DNA of 64,000 nt from Streptomyces lydicus (GTDB lineage Bacteria > Actinomycetota > Actinomycetes > Streptomycetales > Streptomycetaceae): assembly GCF_004125265.1 (NCBI RefSeq), contig NZ_RDTE01000003.1, positions 7,378,001 to 7,442,000 of the forward strand. Direction: 5' to 3'. Position 1 is the stretch's first letter. Each line of letters starts with the position of its first letter. The notes below the pieces were generated by a model. It saw only the letters and a list, made by a program, of their open reading frames with translations. It did not search any database and was not told the DNA's origin. Both the position numbers and the translations under genes were made by a program. Below are positions 57,082-64,000 of this stretch, in pieces.

Positions 57082-57993
57082 GTGTCCAGCACGCCCACCA
57101 CGCCCCAGAACCCCGAGACCGGAACCGCGCGCGTCAAGCGCGGGATGGCCGAGCAGCTCAAGGGCGGCGTGATCATGGACGTCGTCACGCCGGAAGAGGC
57201 GAAGATCGCCGAGGACGCGGGCGCCGTCGCCGTCATGGCCCTGGAGAGGGTCCCCGCCGACATCCGCAAGGACGGCGGCGTGGCCCGGATGTCGGACCCC
57301 GACATGATCGACGGCATCATCAACGCCGTCTCCATCCCGGTCATGGCCAAGTCCCGGATCGGCCACTTCGTCGAGGCCCAGGTCCTGCAGTCGCTCGGTG
57401 TCGACTACATCGACGAGTCCGAGGTCCTGACCCCGGCCGACGAGGTCAACCACTCCGACAAGTGGGCCTTCACCACCCCCTTCGTCTGTGGTGCCACCAA
57501 CCTGGGCGAGGCGCTGCGCCGGATCGCCGAGGGCGCCGCCATGATCCGCTCCAAGGGCGAGGCCGGTACCGGCAACGTCGTCGAGGCGGTCCGCCACCTG
57601 CGCCAGATCAAGGGCGAGATCGCCAAGCTGCGCGGCTGTGACCACAACGAGCTGTTCGCCGCCGCCAAGGAGCTGCGCGCCCCGTACGAGCTGGTCAAGG
57701 AGGTCGCCGAGCTGGGCAAGCTGCCGGTCGTGCTGTTCTCCGCCGGCGGTGTCGCCACCCCGGCCGACGCCGCGCTGATGCGCCAGCTCGGCGCCGAGGG
57801 CGTCTTCGTCGGCTCCGGCATCTTCAAGTCCGGCGACCCCGCCAAGCGCGCCGCCGCGATCGTGAAGGCCACCACCTTCTACGACGACCCCGCCGTCATC
57901 GCGGACGCCTCCCGCAACCTGGGCGAGGCCATGGTCGGCATCAACTGCGACACCCTCCCCGAGGCCGAGCGCTACGCCAACCGCGGCTGGTAG
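57082..57993 (+). CDS. pdxS: Pyridoxal 5'-phosphate synthase lyase subunit PdxS
   Basis: 303 aa. Near-invariant PdxS blocks: RVKRGMAEQLKGGVIMDVV, AVAVMALERVPADIR, MAKSRIGHFVEAQVLQ, DESEVLTPADE, FVCGATNLGEALRRIAEGAAMIRSKGEAGTGN (split) and LFSAGGVATPADAALMRQLG, GVFVGSGIF. It builds PLP from ribose 5-phosphate, glyceraldehyde 3-phosphate and ammonia delivered by PdxT. The GTG at 57082 has GTGAGGTCG upstream. pdxT follows by 8 nt. GGCCC/GGGCC at 57005-57021 is a small hairpin in the upstream gap; no regulator gene lies nearby. Confidence 0.97.
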   Translation: MSSTPTTPQNPETGTARVKRGMAEQLKGGVIMDVVTPEEAKIAEDAGAVAVMALERVPADIRKDGGVARMSDPDMIDGIINAVSIPVMAKSRIGHFVEAQVLQSLGVDYIDESEVLTPADEVNHSDKWAFTTPFVCGATNLGEALRRIAEGAAMIRSKGEAGTGNVVEAVRHLRQIKGEIAKLRGCDHNELFAAAKELRAPYELVKEVAELGKLPVVLFSAGGVATPADAALMRQLGAEGVFVGSGIFKSGDPAKRAAAIVKATTFYDDPAVIADASRNLGEAMVGINCDTLPEAERYANRGW

Positions 57994-58001
57994 GACGGCA
58001 G

Positions 58002-58604
58002 ATGAGTACCCCCACCATCGGTGTGCTGGCCCTCCAGGGCGATGTCCGCGAGCACCTCAAGGCGCTCGCGGACACCGGTGCCCAGGGCCGGCCGGTGCGC
58101 CGCGCCGAGGAACTCGACGCGATCGACGGCCTGGTCATCCCGGGCGGCGAGTCCACGACCATGTCCAAACTGGCCGTCGTCTTCGGCGTGCTGGAGCCGC
58201 TGCGCGCCTTCGTCCGCGCGGGCAAGCCGGTCTACGGCACCTGCGCCGGAATGATCATGGTCGCGGACAAGCTGCTGGACGCCCGTGAGGACCAGGAGAC
58301 GTTCGGCGGCATCGACATGATCGTGCGCCGTAACGCCTTCGGGCGGCAGAACGAGTCCTTCGAGGCGGCCATCGACGTCGAGGGGATCCCCGGCGGGCCG
58401 GTCGAGGGCGTCTTCATCCGGGCGCCCTGGGTCGAGTCGGTCGGCGCCGCGGCCGAGGTGCTGGCGACGTACGACGGGCACACCGTTGCCGTGCGGCAGG
58501 GTAACGTCCTCGCCACGTCCTTCCACCCGGAGCTCACCGGCGACCACCGGGTCCACGCCCTGTTCGTGGACATGGTGCGGCGCGCCCGGGGAGGCACCCG
58601 CTAG
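58002..58604 (+). CDS. pdxT: Pyridoxal 5'-phosphate synthase glutaminase subunit PdxT
   Basis: 200 aa, class-I glutamine amidotransferase. The nucleophile is in YGTCAGMI (Cys near residue 84), the His/Glu pair in TSFHPELTGDHR, and GGESTTMSKL is the PdxT signature. It makes ammonia from glutamine for PdxS within a 12+12 complex. It lies 8 nt after pdxS, so the two genes are a single operon. Confidence 0.97.
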   Translation: MSTPTIGVLALQGDVREHLKALADTGAQGRPVRRAEELDAIDGLVIPGGESTTMSKLAVVFGVLEPLRAFVRAGKPVYGTCAGMIMVADKLLDAREDQETFGGIDMIVRRNAFGRQNESFEAAIDVEGIPGGPVEGVFIRAPWVESVGAAAEVLATYDGHTVAVRQGNVLATSFHPELTGDHRVHALFVDMVRRARGGTR

Positions 58605-58641
58605 CGGGCCGTCCGGAGTGGTGGCCGGGTGACGGGCGGGA

Positions 58642-58672
58642 GTGACACCGTGTGATCCGTCCCCGGTAGGAT
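58642..58672 (+). promoter_or_regulatory. Promoter upstream of the YebC-family gene
   Basis: TGACAC (58643-58648) and TAGGAT (58667-58672), 18 bp apart, lie 45 bp before the start codon and within a sequence less GC-rich than average. Confidence 0.5.
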
Positions 58673-58717
58673 CTGAGGCGTTCATTCAGATGTTGGTTAC
58701 GCGAAGGAGACAGGCGG

Positions 58718-59470
58718 ATGTCCGGCCACTCTAAATGGGCTACGACGAAGCACAAGAAGGCCGTGATCGATGCCAAGCGCGGCAAGCTCTTCGCGAAGCT
58801 GATCAAGAACATCGAGGTCGCGGCCCGTACCGGCGGTGCCGACCCGGACGGCAACCCGACCCTCTTCGACGCCATCCAGAAGGCCAAGAAGAGCTCGGTG
58901 CCCAACAAGAACATCGACTCCGCGGTCAAGCGTGGTGCGGGTCTCGAAGCCGGCGGCGCCGACTACGAGACCATCATGTACGAGGGCTACGGCCCCAACG
59001 GTGTCGCGGTGCTCATCGAGTGCCTGACCGACAACCGCAACCGTGCCGCCTCGGACGTCCGTGTCGCCATGACCCGCAACGGCGGTTCGATGGCCGACCC
59101 GGGTTCGGTGTCGTACCTGTTCAACCGCAAGGGCGTGGTGATCGTCCCCAAGGGTGAACTGACCGAGGACGACGTCCTGGGCGCGGTGCTGGACGCCGGC
59201 GCCGAGGAGGTCAACGACCTCGGCGAGTCCTTCGAGGTGCTCAGCGAGGCCACCGACCTGGTCGCGGTCCGCAGTGCCCTCCAGGAGTCCGGCATCGACT
59301 ACGACTCGGCCGACGCCAACTTCGTCCCGACCATGCAGGTCGAGCTGGAGGAAGAGGGCGCGCGCAAGATCTTCAAGCTGATCGACGCGCTGGAGGACAG
59401 CGACGACGTGCAGAACGTCTTCGCCAACTTCGATGTCTCGGACGATGTGATGGCCAAGGTCGACGCCTGA
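58718..59470 (+). CDS. YebC/PmpR-family protein
   Basis: 250 aa. The family start SGHSKWATTKHKKAVIDAKRGKLFAKLIKNIEVAAR (split) is unmistakable, followed by YEGYGPNGVAVLIECLTDNRNRAASDVR and the C-terminal VQVELEEEGARKIFKLIDALEDSDDVQNVFANFD in parts. Family members are known as regulators (PmpR, YebC) and, for some, as ribosome-associated factors that help translate proline stretches. GAAGGAGACAG precedes ATG 58718. It lies directly upstream of ruvC, as in many bacteria. A terminator separates them. Confidence 0.94.
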   Translation: MSGHSKWATTKHKKAVIDAKRGKLFAKLIKNIEVAARTGGADPDGNPTLFDAIQKAKKSSVPNKNIDSAVKRGAGLEAGGADYETIMYEGYGPNGVAVLIECLTDNRNRAASDVRVAMTRNGGSMADPGSVSYLFNRKGVVIVPKGELTEDDVLGAVLDAGAEEVNDLGESFEVLSEATDLVAVRSALQESGIDYDSADANFVPTMQVELEEEGARKIFKLIDALEDSDDVQNVFANFDVSDDVMAKVDA

Positions 59471-59495
59471 CAGGCGTGGCACGCTCGGTCGACTG

Positions 59496-59532
59496 ACGGG
59501 CCGACGGGGACACACCCCGTCGGCCCGTCCGT
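59496..59532 (+). terminator. Terminator after the YebC-family gene
   Basis: ACGGGCCGACGGGG (59496-59509) pairs perfectly with 59515-59528 around ACACA, followed by CCGTTTG. Confidence 0.8.
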
Positions 59533-59640
59533 TTGTCAGTGGCAGCCATTACTGTGCTGATCAGGGGGCATTCGCTCTCTTCGGGGGCGTCCGCCTCCGG
59601 TCGGGAACAGCCGGGTGACGAGTGCGAGGGGCGGGGAGCG

Positions 59641-60219
59641 ATGAAGGTGCTGGGGGTGGACCCGGGGCTGACACGCTGCGGGGTCGGCGTGGTCGACGGG
59701 GTCGCGGGGCGCCCGCTGACCATGGTCGGCGTCGGCGTCGTCCGCACCCCCGCGGATGCCGAGATCGCGCAGCGTCTCGTCGAGATCGAGCGCGGTATAG
59801 ACGCCTGGCTGGACGAGTACCGCCCGGAGTACGTCGCCGTGGAGCGGGTCTTCAGCCAGCACAACGTCCGTACGGTCATGGGCACCGCCCAGGCCAGCGC
59901 GGTCGCCATGCTGTGCGCGGCGCGGCGTGGGCTGCCGGTCGCGCTGCACACCCCCAGCGAGGTCAAGGCCGCCGTCACCGGATCGGGCCGCGCCGACAAG
60001 GCCCAGGTCGGAGCGATGGTCACGCGTCTGCTGCGGCTGGACGCGCCACCCAAGCCCGCCGACGCCGCCGACGCCCTGGCCCTCGCCATCTGCCACATCT
60101 GGCGCGCCCCCGCGGTCAACCGCCTCCAGCAGGCGCATGCCGCGGCCCGCCGCGCCGCCTCCGCCACCGTCCCGTCCGCCGGCACCCGCCGGACGGCTCC
60201 CCAGAAGGGCACCCGATGA
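59641..60219 (+). CDS. ruvC: Holliday-junction resolvase RuvC
   Basis: 192 aa from ATG 59641 (GGGGAG upstream). The catalytic acidic residues are visible: D7 in VLGVDPGLTRCG, E68 in VAVERVFSQHNVRTVMG, and the C-terminal DAADALALAICH. RuvC cuts Holliday junctions that RuvAB have migrated. The C-terminal tail is Ala/Arg-rich and longer than in E. coli. Its stop overlaps the ruvA ATG by four bases (ATGA), so the genes are translationally coupled. Confidence 0.96.
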   Translation: MKVLGVDPGLTRCGVGVVDGVAGRPLTMVGVGVVRTPADAEIAQRLVEIERGIDAWLDEYRPEYVAVERVFSQHNVRTVMGTAQASAVAMLCAARRGLPVALHTPSEVKAAVTGSGRADKAQVGAMVTRLLRLDAPPKPADAADALALAICHIWRAPAVNRLQQAHAAARRAASATVPSAGTRRTAPQKGTR

Positions 60220-60836
60220 TCGCCTTCGTCTCCGGCCCGGTCGCGGCACTCGCACCGGACTCCGCCGTCGTCGAGGTCGGCGGCATCGGCATGGCCGTCC
60301 AGTGCACGCCGGACACCCTGTCCGCCCTGCGTGTCGGGCAGCCGGCCAAGCTCGCCACCTCCCTCGTCGTCCGTGAGGATTCGCTCACCCTCTACGGCTT
60401 CGCCGACGACGACGAGCGGCAGACCTTCGAGCTGCTGCAGACCGCCAGCGGTGTCGGCCCCCGGCTCGCCCAGGCGATGCTGGCCGTGCACTCCCCTGAC
60501 ACCCTGCGCCTCGCCGTCTCCACCGGCGACGAGAAGACCCTCACCGCCGTCCCCGGCATCGGCAAGAAAGGCGCCCAGAAGCTGCTCCTGGAGCTCAAGG
60601 ACCGGCTCGGCGAGCCGGTGGGCAGCGGCCGCGCGGGCGTCGGCAGCGCGGTCACGGCCGGCTGGCGCGACCAGTTGCACGCCGCCCTGATCGGCCTCGG
60701 CTACGCCACCCGCGAGGCGGACGAGGCGGTCGCCGCGGTCGCCCCGCAGGCCGAGGCGGCCGTCGCCGAGGGCGGCAGCCCCCAGGTGCCGCAGCTGCTC
60801 AAGGCGGCCCTGCAGACTCTGAACCGGGCGCGATGA
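60216..60836 (+). CDS. ruvA: Holliday-junction-binding subunit RuvA
   Basis: 206 aa. The OB-fold N-terminus starts MIAFVSGPVAAL, then VREDSLTLYGFADDDERQTFELLQTASGVGPRLAQAMLAV with the first helix-hairpin-helix (GVGPRLAQ) and VPGIGKKGAQKLLLELKD as the second. The C-terminal domain that contacts RuvB follows (DQLHAALIGLGYATREADEAV). It binds four-way junctions and directs RuvB. It starts inside the ruvC stop and is followed by ruvB after 85 nt. Confidence 0.96.
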   Translation: MIAFVSGPVAALAPDSAVVEVGGIGMAVQCTPDTLSALRVGQPAKLATSLVVREDSLTLYGFADDDERQTFELLQTASGVGPRLAQAMLAVHSPDTLRLAVSTGDEKTLTAVPGIGKKGAQKLLLELKDRLGEPVGSGRAGVGSAVTAGWRDQLHAALIGLGYATREADEAVAAVAPQAEAAVAEGGSPQVPQLLKAALQTLNRAR

Positions 60837-60921
60837 CCGCCGCCGGCCGGGCCGCGCGCCCCCGACCGTACGACCACACAGGCGGCCCGGCCGCCCCGAC
60901 CACCCCACGAGGCAATCCGCA

Positions 60922-62013
60922 GTGAACTGGGACGACACCGCACCGCACACCGCCGAGGACGCCGGCCCGGAGGCGTCCGACCGGCTGGTCGGAGCCGACG
61001 CGGACGGCGAGGACACCGCCGTCGAGGCCGCGCTGCGGCCCAAGGACCTCGGCGAGTTCGTCGGCCAGGAGCGGGTGCGCGAACAGCTCGACCTGGTGCT
61101 GCGCGCCGCCCGGGCCCGTGGTGCCACCGCCGATCACGTCCTGCTGTCCGGGGCGCCGGGCCTCGGCAAGACGACCCTCTCGATGATCATCGCCGCCGAG
61201 ATGGGCGCCCCGATCCGGATCACCTCCGGCCCCGCCATCCAGCACGCCGGCGACCTCGCCGCGATCCTCTCCTCCCTCCAGGAGGGCGAGGTGCTCTTTC
61301 TCGACGAGATCCACCGGATGTCCCGGCCCGCCGAGGAAATGCTCTACATGGCGATGGAGGACTTCCGCGTCGACGTGATCGTCGGCAAGGGGCCGGGAGC
61401 CACCGCCATCCCGCTTGAACTCCCCCCGTTCACCCTGGTCGGGGCCACGACCAGGGCCGGTCTGCTGCCACCTCCGCTCCGCGACCGCTTCGGCTTCACC
61501 GCCCATATGGAGTTCTACGCCCCCGCCGAGCTGGAGCGGGTCATCCACCGCTCGGCCGGGCTGCTGGACCTCGACATAGAACCCGAGGGCGCCGCCGAGA
61601 TCGCCGGCCGCTCCCGCGGCACGCCCCGTATCGCCAACCGCCTGCTGCGCCGCGTCCGCGACTATGCCCAGGTGAAGGCCGACGGCCTGATCACCCGCGA
61701 GATCGCCTCCCAGGCCCTCGGGGTCTACGAGGTCGACGCCCGCGGCCTGGACCGCCTCGACCGCGCGGTGCTCACGGCCCTGCTCAAGCTGTTCGGCGGC
61801 GGCCCGGTGGGCCTGTCCACCCTCGCGGTCGCGGTGGGGGAGGAGCGGGAGACCGTCGAGGAGGTCGCCGAGCCGTTCCTCGTACGGGAAGGACTGCTGG
61901 CCAGGACCCCTCGGGGCCGGATCGCGACGCCGGCCGCCTGGACCCACCTGGGCCTCGTTCCGCCGCAGCAGCAACCCGGCGGGAGCGGACAGCAGGGCTT
62001 GTTCGGGGCGTGA
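60922..62013 (+). CDS. ruvB: Holliday-junction branch-migration ATPase RuvB
   Basis: 363 aa from GTG 60922. AAA+ motifs: LRPKDLGEFVGQERVREQL, Walker A LSGAPGLGKTTLS, Walker B VLFLDEIHRM, sensor 1 TLVGATTRAGLL, then the C-terminal winged helix (AVGEERETVEEVAEPFLVREGLL). It pumps DNA through the RuvA-held junction. It completes ruvCAB, a recombination/repair unit. Confidence 0.97.
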   Translation: MNWDDTAPHTAEDAGPEASDRLVGADADGEDTAVEAALRPKDLGEFVGQERVREQLDLVLRAARARGATADHVLLSGAPGLGKTTLSMIIAAEMGAPIRITSGPAIQHAGDLAAILSSLQEGEVLFLDEIHRMSRPAEEMLYMAMEDFRVDVIVGKGPGATAIPLELPPFTLVGATTRAGLLPPPLRDRFGFTAHMEFYAPAELERVIHRSAGLLDLDIEPEGAAEIAGRSRGTPRIANRLLRRVRDYAQVKADGLITREIASQALGVYEVDARGLDRLDRAVLTALLKLFGGGPVGLSTLAVAVGEERETVEEVAEPFLVREGLLARTPRGRIATPAAWTHLGLVPPQQQPGGSGQQGLFGA

Positions 62014-62060
62014 CGGCGCGGGGACTCGCCCGGCCAGGAACTGCGGTGGGATGCTGGGCG

Positions 62061-62090
62061 TTGTTCCACTGGTGGGGACTCGCCTAGACT
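62061..62090 (+). promoter_or_regulatory. Promoter for yajC-secD
   Basis: TTGTTC (62061-62066) and TAGACT (62085-62090), 18 bp apart, lie about 85 bp before yajC, giving yajC its own promoter downstream of ruvB. Confidence 0.6.
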
Positions 62091-62175
62091 CCGCCGATGC
62101 CGTTCGTATGGGCGGCATTCCCACCCCCGTATATGAGATCGCGCAGCAGCGGTCGTGCGAAGGAATTTCCGTCCC

Positions 62176-62724
62176 GTGAATCCCGTGACTCTCCTCCCCT
62201 TCATTGTCCTCATCGGGGCCATGTTCCTGATGACCCGGTCCGCCAAGAAGAAGCAGCAGGCGGCCGCGCAGATGCGCAACGAAATGCAGGCCGGCACCGG
62301 CGTCCGGACGATCGGCGGCATGTACGCCACCGTCAAGGAAATCCACGAGGACACCGTCCTCCTGGAGGTCGCCCCCGGTGTGCACGCGATCTACGCCAAG
62401 AACGCCATCGGCGCGGTGCTCGCGGACGAGGAGTACAACCGCATCCTGGATGGTGCCGACCCGATCCACGGTGACGAGCCGGTCGTCCCGGACGACGCCT
62501 CCTCGCTGACCGGCACCGCCGCCGCCGAGGCCACCGAAAAGGGTGACAAGGGCGACAAGATCGACCTGGGCAAGGCCGAGACCCCGGCCGAGGAGGCCGC
62601 CGCGGACAAGCCTGCCGCCGAGGCGGGGGAGACCAAGGCCGCCGACGACGCCAAGGACACCGTCAAGGCCGACGCGGACACCGCCAAGGACGACAAGAAG
62701 TCCGGCGACGACGAAGCGAAGTAG
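62176..62724 (+). CDS. yajC: Preprotein translocase subunit YajC
   Basis: 182 aa from GTG 62176 (AAGGAA upstream). A single N-terminal helix (VTLLPFIVLIGAMFLMTRSAKKKQQ) leads to the family motif VRTIGGMYATVKEIHEDTVLLEVAPGVHAIYAKNAIG (split). The remaining half is a long acidic and Lys-rich tail (EKGDKGDKIDLGKAETPAEEAAADK split), longer than the about 110 aa of E. coli YajC. YajC associates with SecDF to aid protein export. A hairpin lies between it and secD. Confidence 0.93.
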   Translation: MNPVTLLPFIVLIGAMFLMTRSAKKKQQAAAQMRNEMQAGTGVRTIGGMYATVKEIHEDTVLLEVAPGVHAIYAKNAIGAVLADEEYNRILDGADPIHGDEPVVPDDASSLTGTAAAEATEKGDKGDKIDLGKAETPAEEAAADKPAAEAGETKAADDAKDTVKADADTAKDDKKSGDDEAK

Positions 62725-62733
62725 TCCGCCCCA

Positions 62734-62777
62734 CGGAACCGCGGAGCACGCGTCGTGTGTCGTGCGCCGCGGTTCCG
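62734..62777 (+). terminator. Hairpin between yajC and secD
   Basis: CGGAACCGCGG..GCACG (62734-62750) pairs with 62761-62777, 17 bp with one mismatch, around a ten-base loop. With no T run it may be a partial terminator or a processing site lowering secD relative to yajC. Confidence 0.5.
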
Positions 62778-62875
62778 GGACGGTCTAGGCTCCGGCGGGG
62801 GCACGTCCCCACAAGACTTCGTGGCTCCTCGGCCGGCAACCCGGGCCGAGGGGTTGGACAGGGAGATACGAGAAG

Positions 62876-64000
62876 GTGGCAGCACCGAACAAGGGCCGCA
62901 GGACGCCCGCGAGCCAGGGGCATCCGGGCCGCACCCTGATCCTGGTCCTGATCGCCATGGCAGGGCTGATCGGAGGCATGTTCTACTCCGGCACGCTGAC
63001 GCCGCGGCTGGGCATCGACCTGGCGGGCGGTACCAGCTTCACGCTGGCGGCCCAGAACCAGCCGGGCAAGCCCAACGCGATCAACGAGACCAATATGAAC
63101 ACCGCCGCCGGCATCATGGAGCGACGGGTCAACGGTCTCGGCGTGACCGAGTCCGAGGTCCAGACGCAGGGCAGCAACCACATCATCGTGAACATCCCCA
63201 AGGGGACGGACGCGAAGCAGGCGCGCCAGCAGGTCGGCACCACCGCCCAGCTCGGCTTCCGGCCGGTGCTGACCACCACCGCGGGCGCCAAGACCCCCGA
63301 GCAGCCCAAGCCGGGCCCCTCCCAGAGCGGTGCGAACGGCAAGGGCAAGGGCGACAAGGCCGCCGGTGACCCGGCCGGGAAGCAGTCGGGCAGCGGCCAG
63401 AAGGCCTCCTCCCCGCAGTCGCCGGACGCGAAGCCGACGACGCAGGGCCGCGCGGTGACCTCGTCGCTGAAGAAGGCGCCGTCCGCCAAGCCCACCCCCT
63501 CCGGCAAGCCCTCCGCGCCCCCGGCGCAGCCGACGCCTCCGGGCGGAGCGGCCATCCCGCCGGCCCTCCAGAAGCAGCTCGACGCGCTGGACTGCACCAC
63601 CAAGGAGGGCCGCGCCGCCGCGGGCGAGAAGGCCGCGGCCACCAAGCCGTCCGACCCGATCGTGGCGTGCAAGCGGGACGGCGCCCAGAAGTACGTGCTC
63701 GGCCCCGTCGCCGTCGAGGGCACGGACGTCAGCAGTGCCAAGGCCGTCTTCGACAGCCAGCAGGGCCAGGGCTGGATCGTCCAGATGGACTTCACCTCCG
63801 AGGGCGGCAAGAAGTTCGGGGACGTCACCGGCAAGCTCGCCACCAAGGCGCCGCCGCAGAACCAGTTCGGGATCGTCCTCGACGGTGCGGTCGTGTCCTC
63901 TCCCTCGGTCGACAAGGCCATCATGGGCGGTGGAGCCACCATCTCCGGCGGCTTCACCCAGCAGTCCGCCGAGGACCTGGGCAACATGCTCTCCTACGGT
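62876..64000 (+). CDS. secD: Protein translocase subunit SecD (3' end beyond window)
   Basis: At least 375 aa from GTG 62876; the frame is open at the window end. The N-terminal helix is LILVLIAMAGLIGGMFYSG, followed by RLGIDLAGGTSFTL (the SecD start of the P1 domain), GIMERRVNGLGVTESEV, QLGFRPVL, then a Pro/Lys/Ser-rich insertion (about residues 145-240), and IVQMDFTSEGGKKFGDVT and NQFGIVLDGAVVSSPSVDKAIMGG (split). SecD with SecF uses the proton gradient to help release exported proteins. A G-rich GGGAGATACGAGAAG precedes the start. Confidence 0.95.
   Translation, partial: MAAPNKGRRTPASQGHPGRTLILVLIAMAGLIGGMFYSGTLTPRLGIDLAGGTSFTLAAQNQPGKPNAINETNMNTAAGIMERRVNGLGVTESEVQTQGSNHIIVNIPKGTDAKQARQQVGTTAQLGFRPVLTTTAGAKTPEQPKPGPSQSGANGKGKGDKAAGDPAGKQSGSGQKASSPQSPDAKPTTQGRAVTSSLKKAPSAKPTPSGKPSAPPAQPTPPGGAAIPPALQKQLDALDCTTKEGRAAAGEKAAATKPSDPIVACKRDGAQKYVLGPVAVEGTDVSSAKAVFDSQQGQGWIVQMDFTSEGGKKFGDVTGKLATKAPPQNQFGIVLDGAVVSSPSVDKAIMGGGATISGGFTQQSAEDLGNMLSYG

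Overview
The window is chromosomal DNA from a Streptomyces-type actinomycete. GC is very high throughout, GTG starts are frequent, Tat and lipoprotein signals are common, and a gene for SsgB, the sporulation septum protein, is present together with the thrS / phosphatidylinositol-mannoside / pdxST / ruvCAB / yajC-secD block of the actinobacterial core chromosome. I see no phage, plasmid, transposase, CRISPR array or biosynthetic gene cluster. The content is mostly housekeeping genes with small accessory pieces between them.

Layout. 0-8 kb: acetyltransferase, TrmO-like protein, DUF1963 protein, tRNA-Pro, DUF488 protein, the arginine genes argG-argH (with an ArgR-like operator on argG), and a TetR regulator coupled to a drug-efflux MFS pump. 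8-14.2 kb: Tat-exported 5'-nucleotidase, PlsC-like acyltransferase, Tat-exported glycerophosphodiesterase with PHO-box-like repeats upstream, an acetyltransferase and two small membrane proteins. 14.4-17.5 kb: methionine importer metN-metI-metQ behind a Cys/Met-rich leader peptide. 18.6-25.8 kb: cobalamin/siroheme genes: cobL, a very large BluB-CobT fusion with an 850-residue low-complexity N-terminus, and a cysG/cobA-type protein.

25.8-32.4 kb: TrmH-type RNA methyltransferase, a divergent SDR / XRE-regulator pair, a membrane Ser/Thr kinase, a small membrane protein, an APH-like phosphotransferase and a zinc-ribbon protein. 32.4-40.2 kb: five tRNA genes on the minus strand (Val, Val, Val, Cys, Gly), pabB-pabC for folate, a double-GNAT protein, a DsbA-like protein, small membrane proteins, a CGNR protein, ssgB, and two tRNA-Val(CAC) genes. 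40.2-45 kb: a DEDDh exonuclease, a two-gene unit with a DUF4365 protein, and thrS. 45-55.6 kb: a potassium-channel-like protein, HIT hydrolase, a degenerate polysaccharide deacetylase coupled to a beta-propeller lipoprotein, an unknown membrane protein, EF-G2, and the tightly overlapping pgsA-patA-pimA operon for phosphatidylinositol mannosides. 55.65-56.38 kb is a non-coding region built as a long imperfect inverted repeat. 56.4-64 kb: a LemA-like protein, pdxS-pdxT (vitamin B6), YebC, ruvC-ruvA-ruvB (Holliday junction processing), yajC and the 5' part of secD (protein export), which runs off the window.

Recurring signals. Seven genes have a -10-like hexamer ending 6-8 nt before the start codon and no Shine-Dalgarno sequence, which suggests leaderless transcripts. 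Three genes carry short tandem repeats (units of 17-19 bp) over or just after the stop codon. Intrinsic terminators are long GC hairpins, mostly without a T run. The least explained items are the BluB-CobT low-complexity extension, the 0.7-kb inverted-repeat element after pimA, and the DUF4365 two-gene unit. All functions below are from reading sequence motifs; no database search was run.
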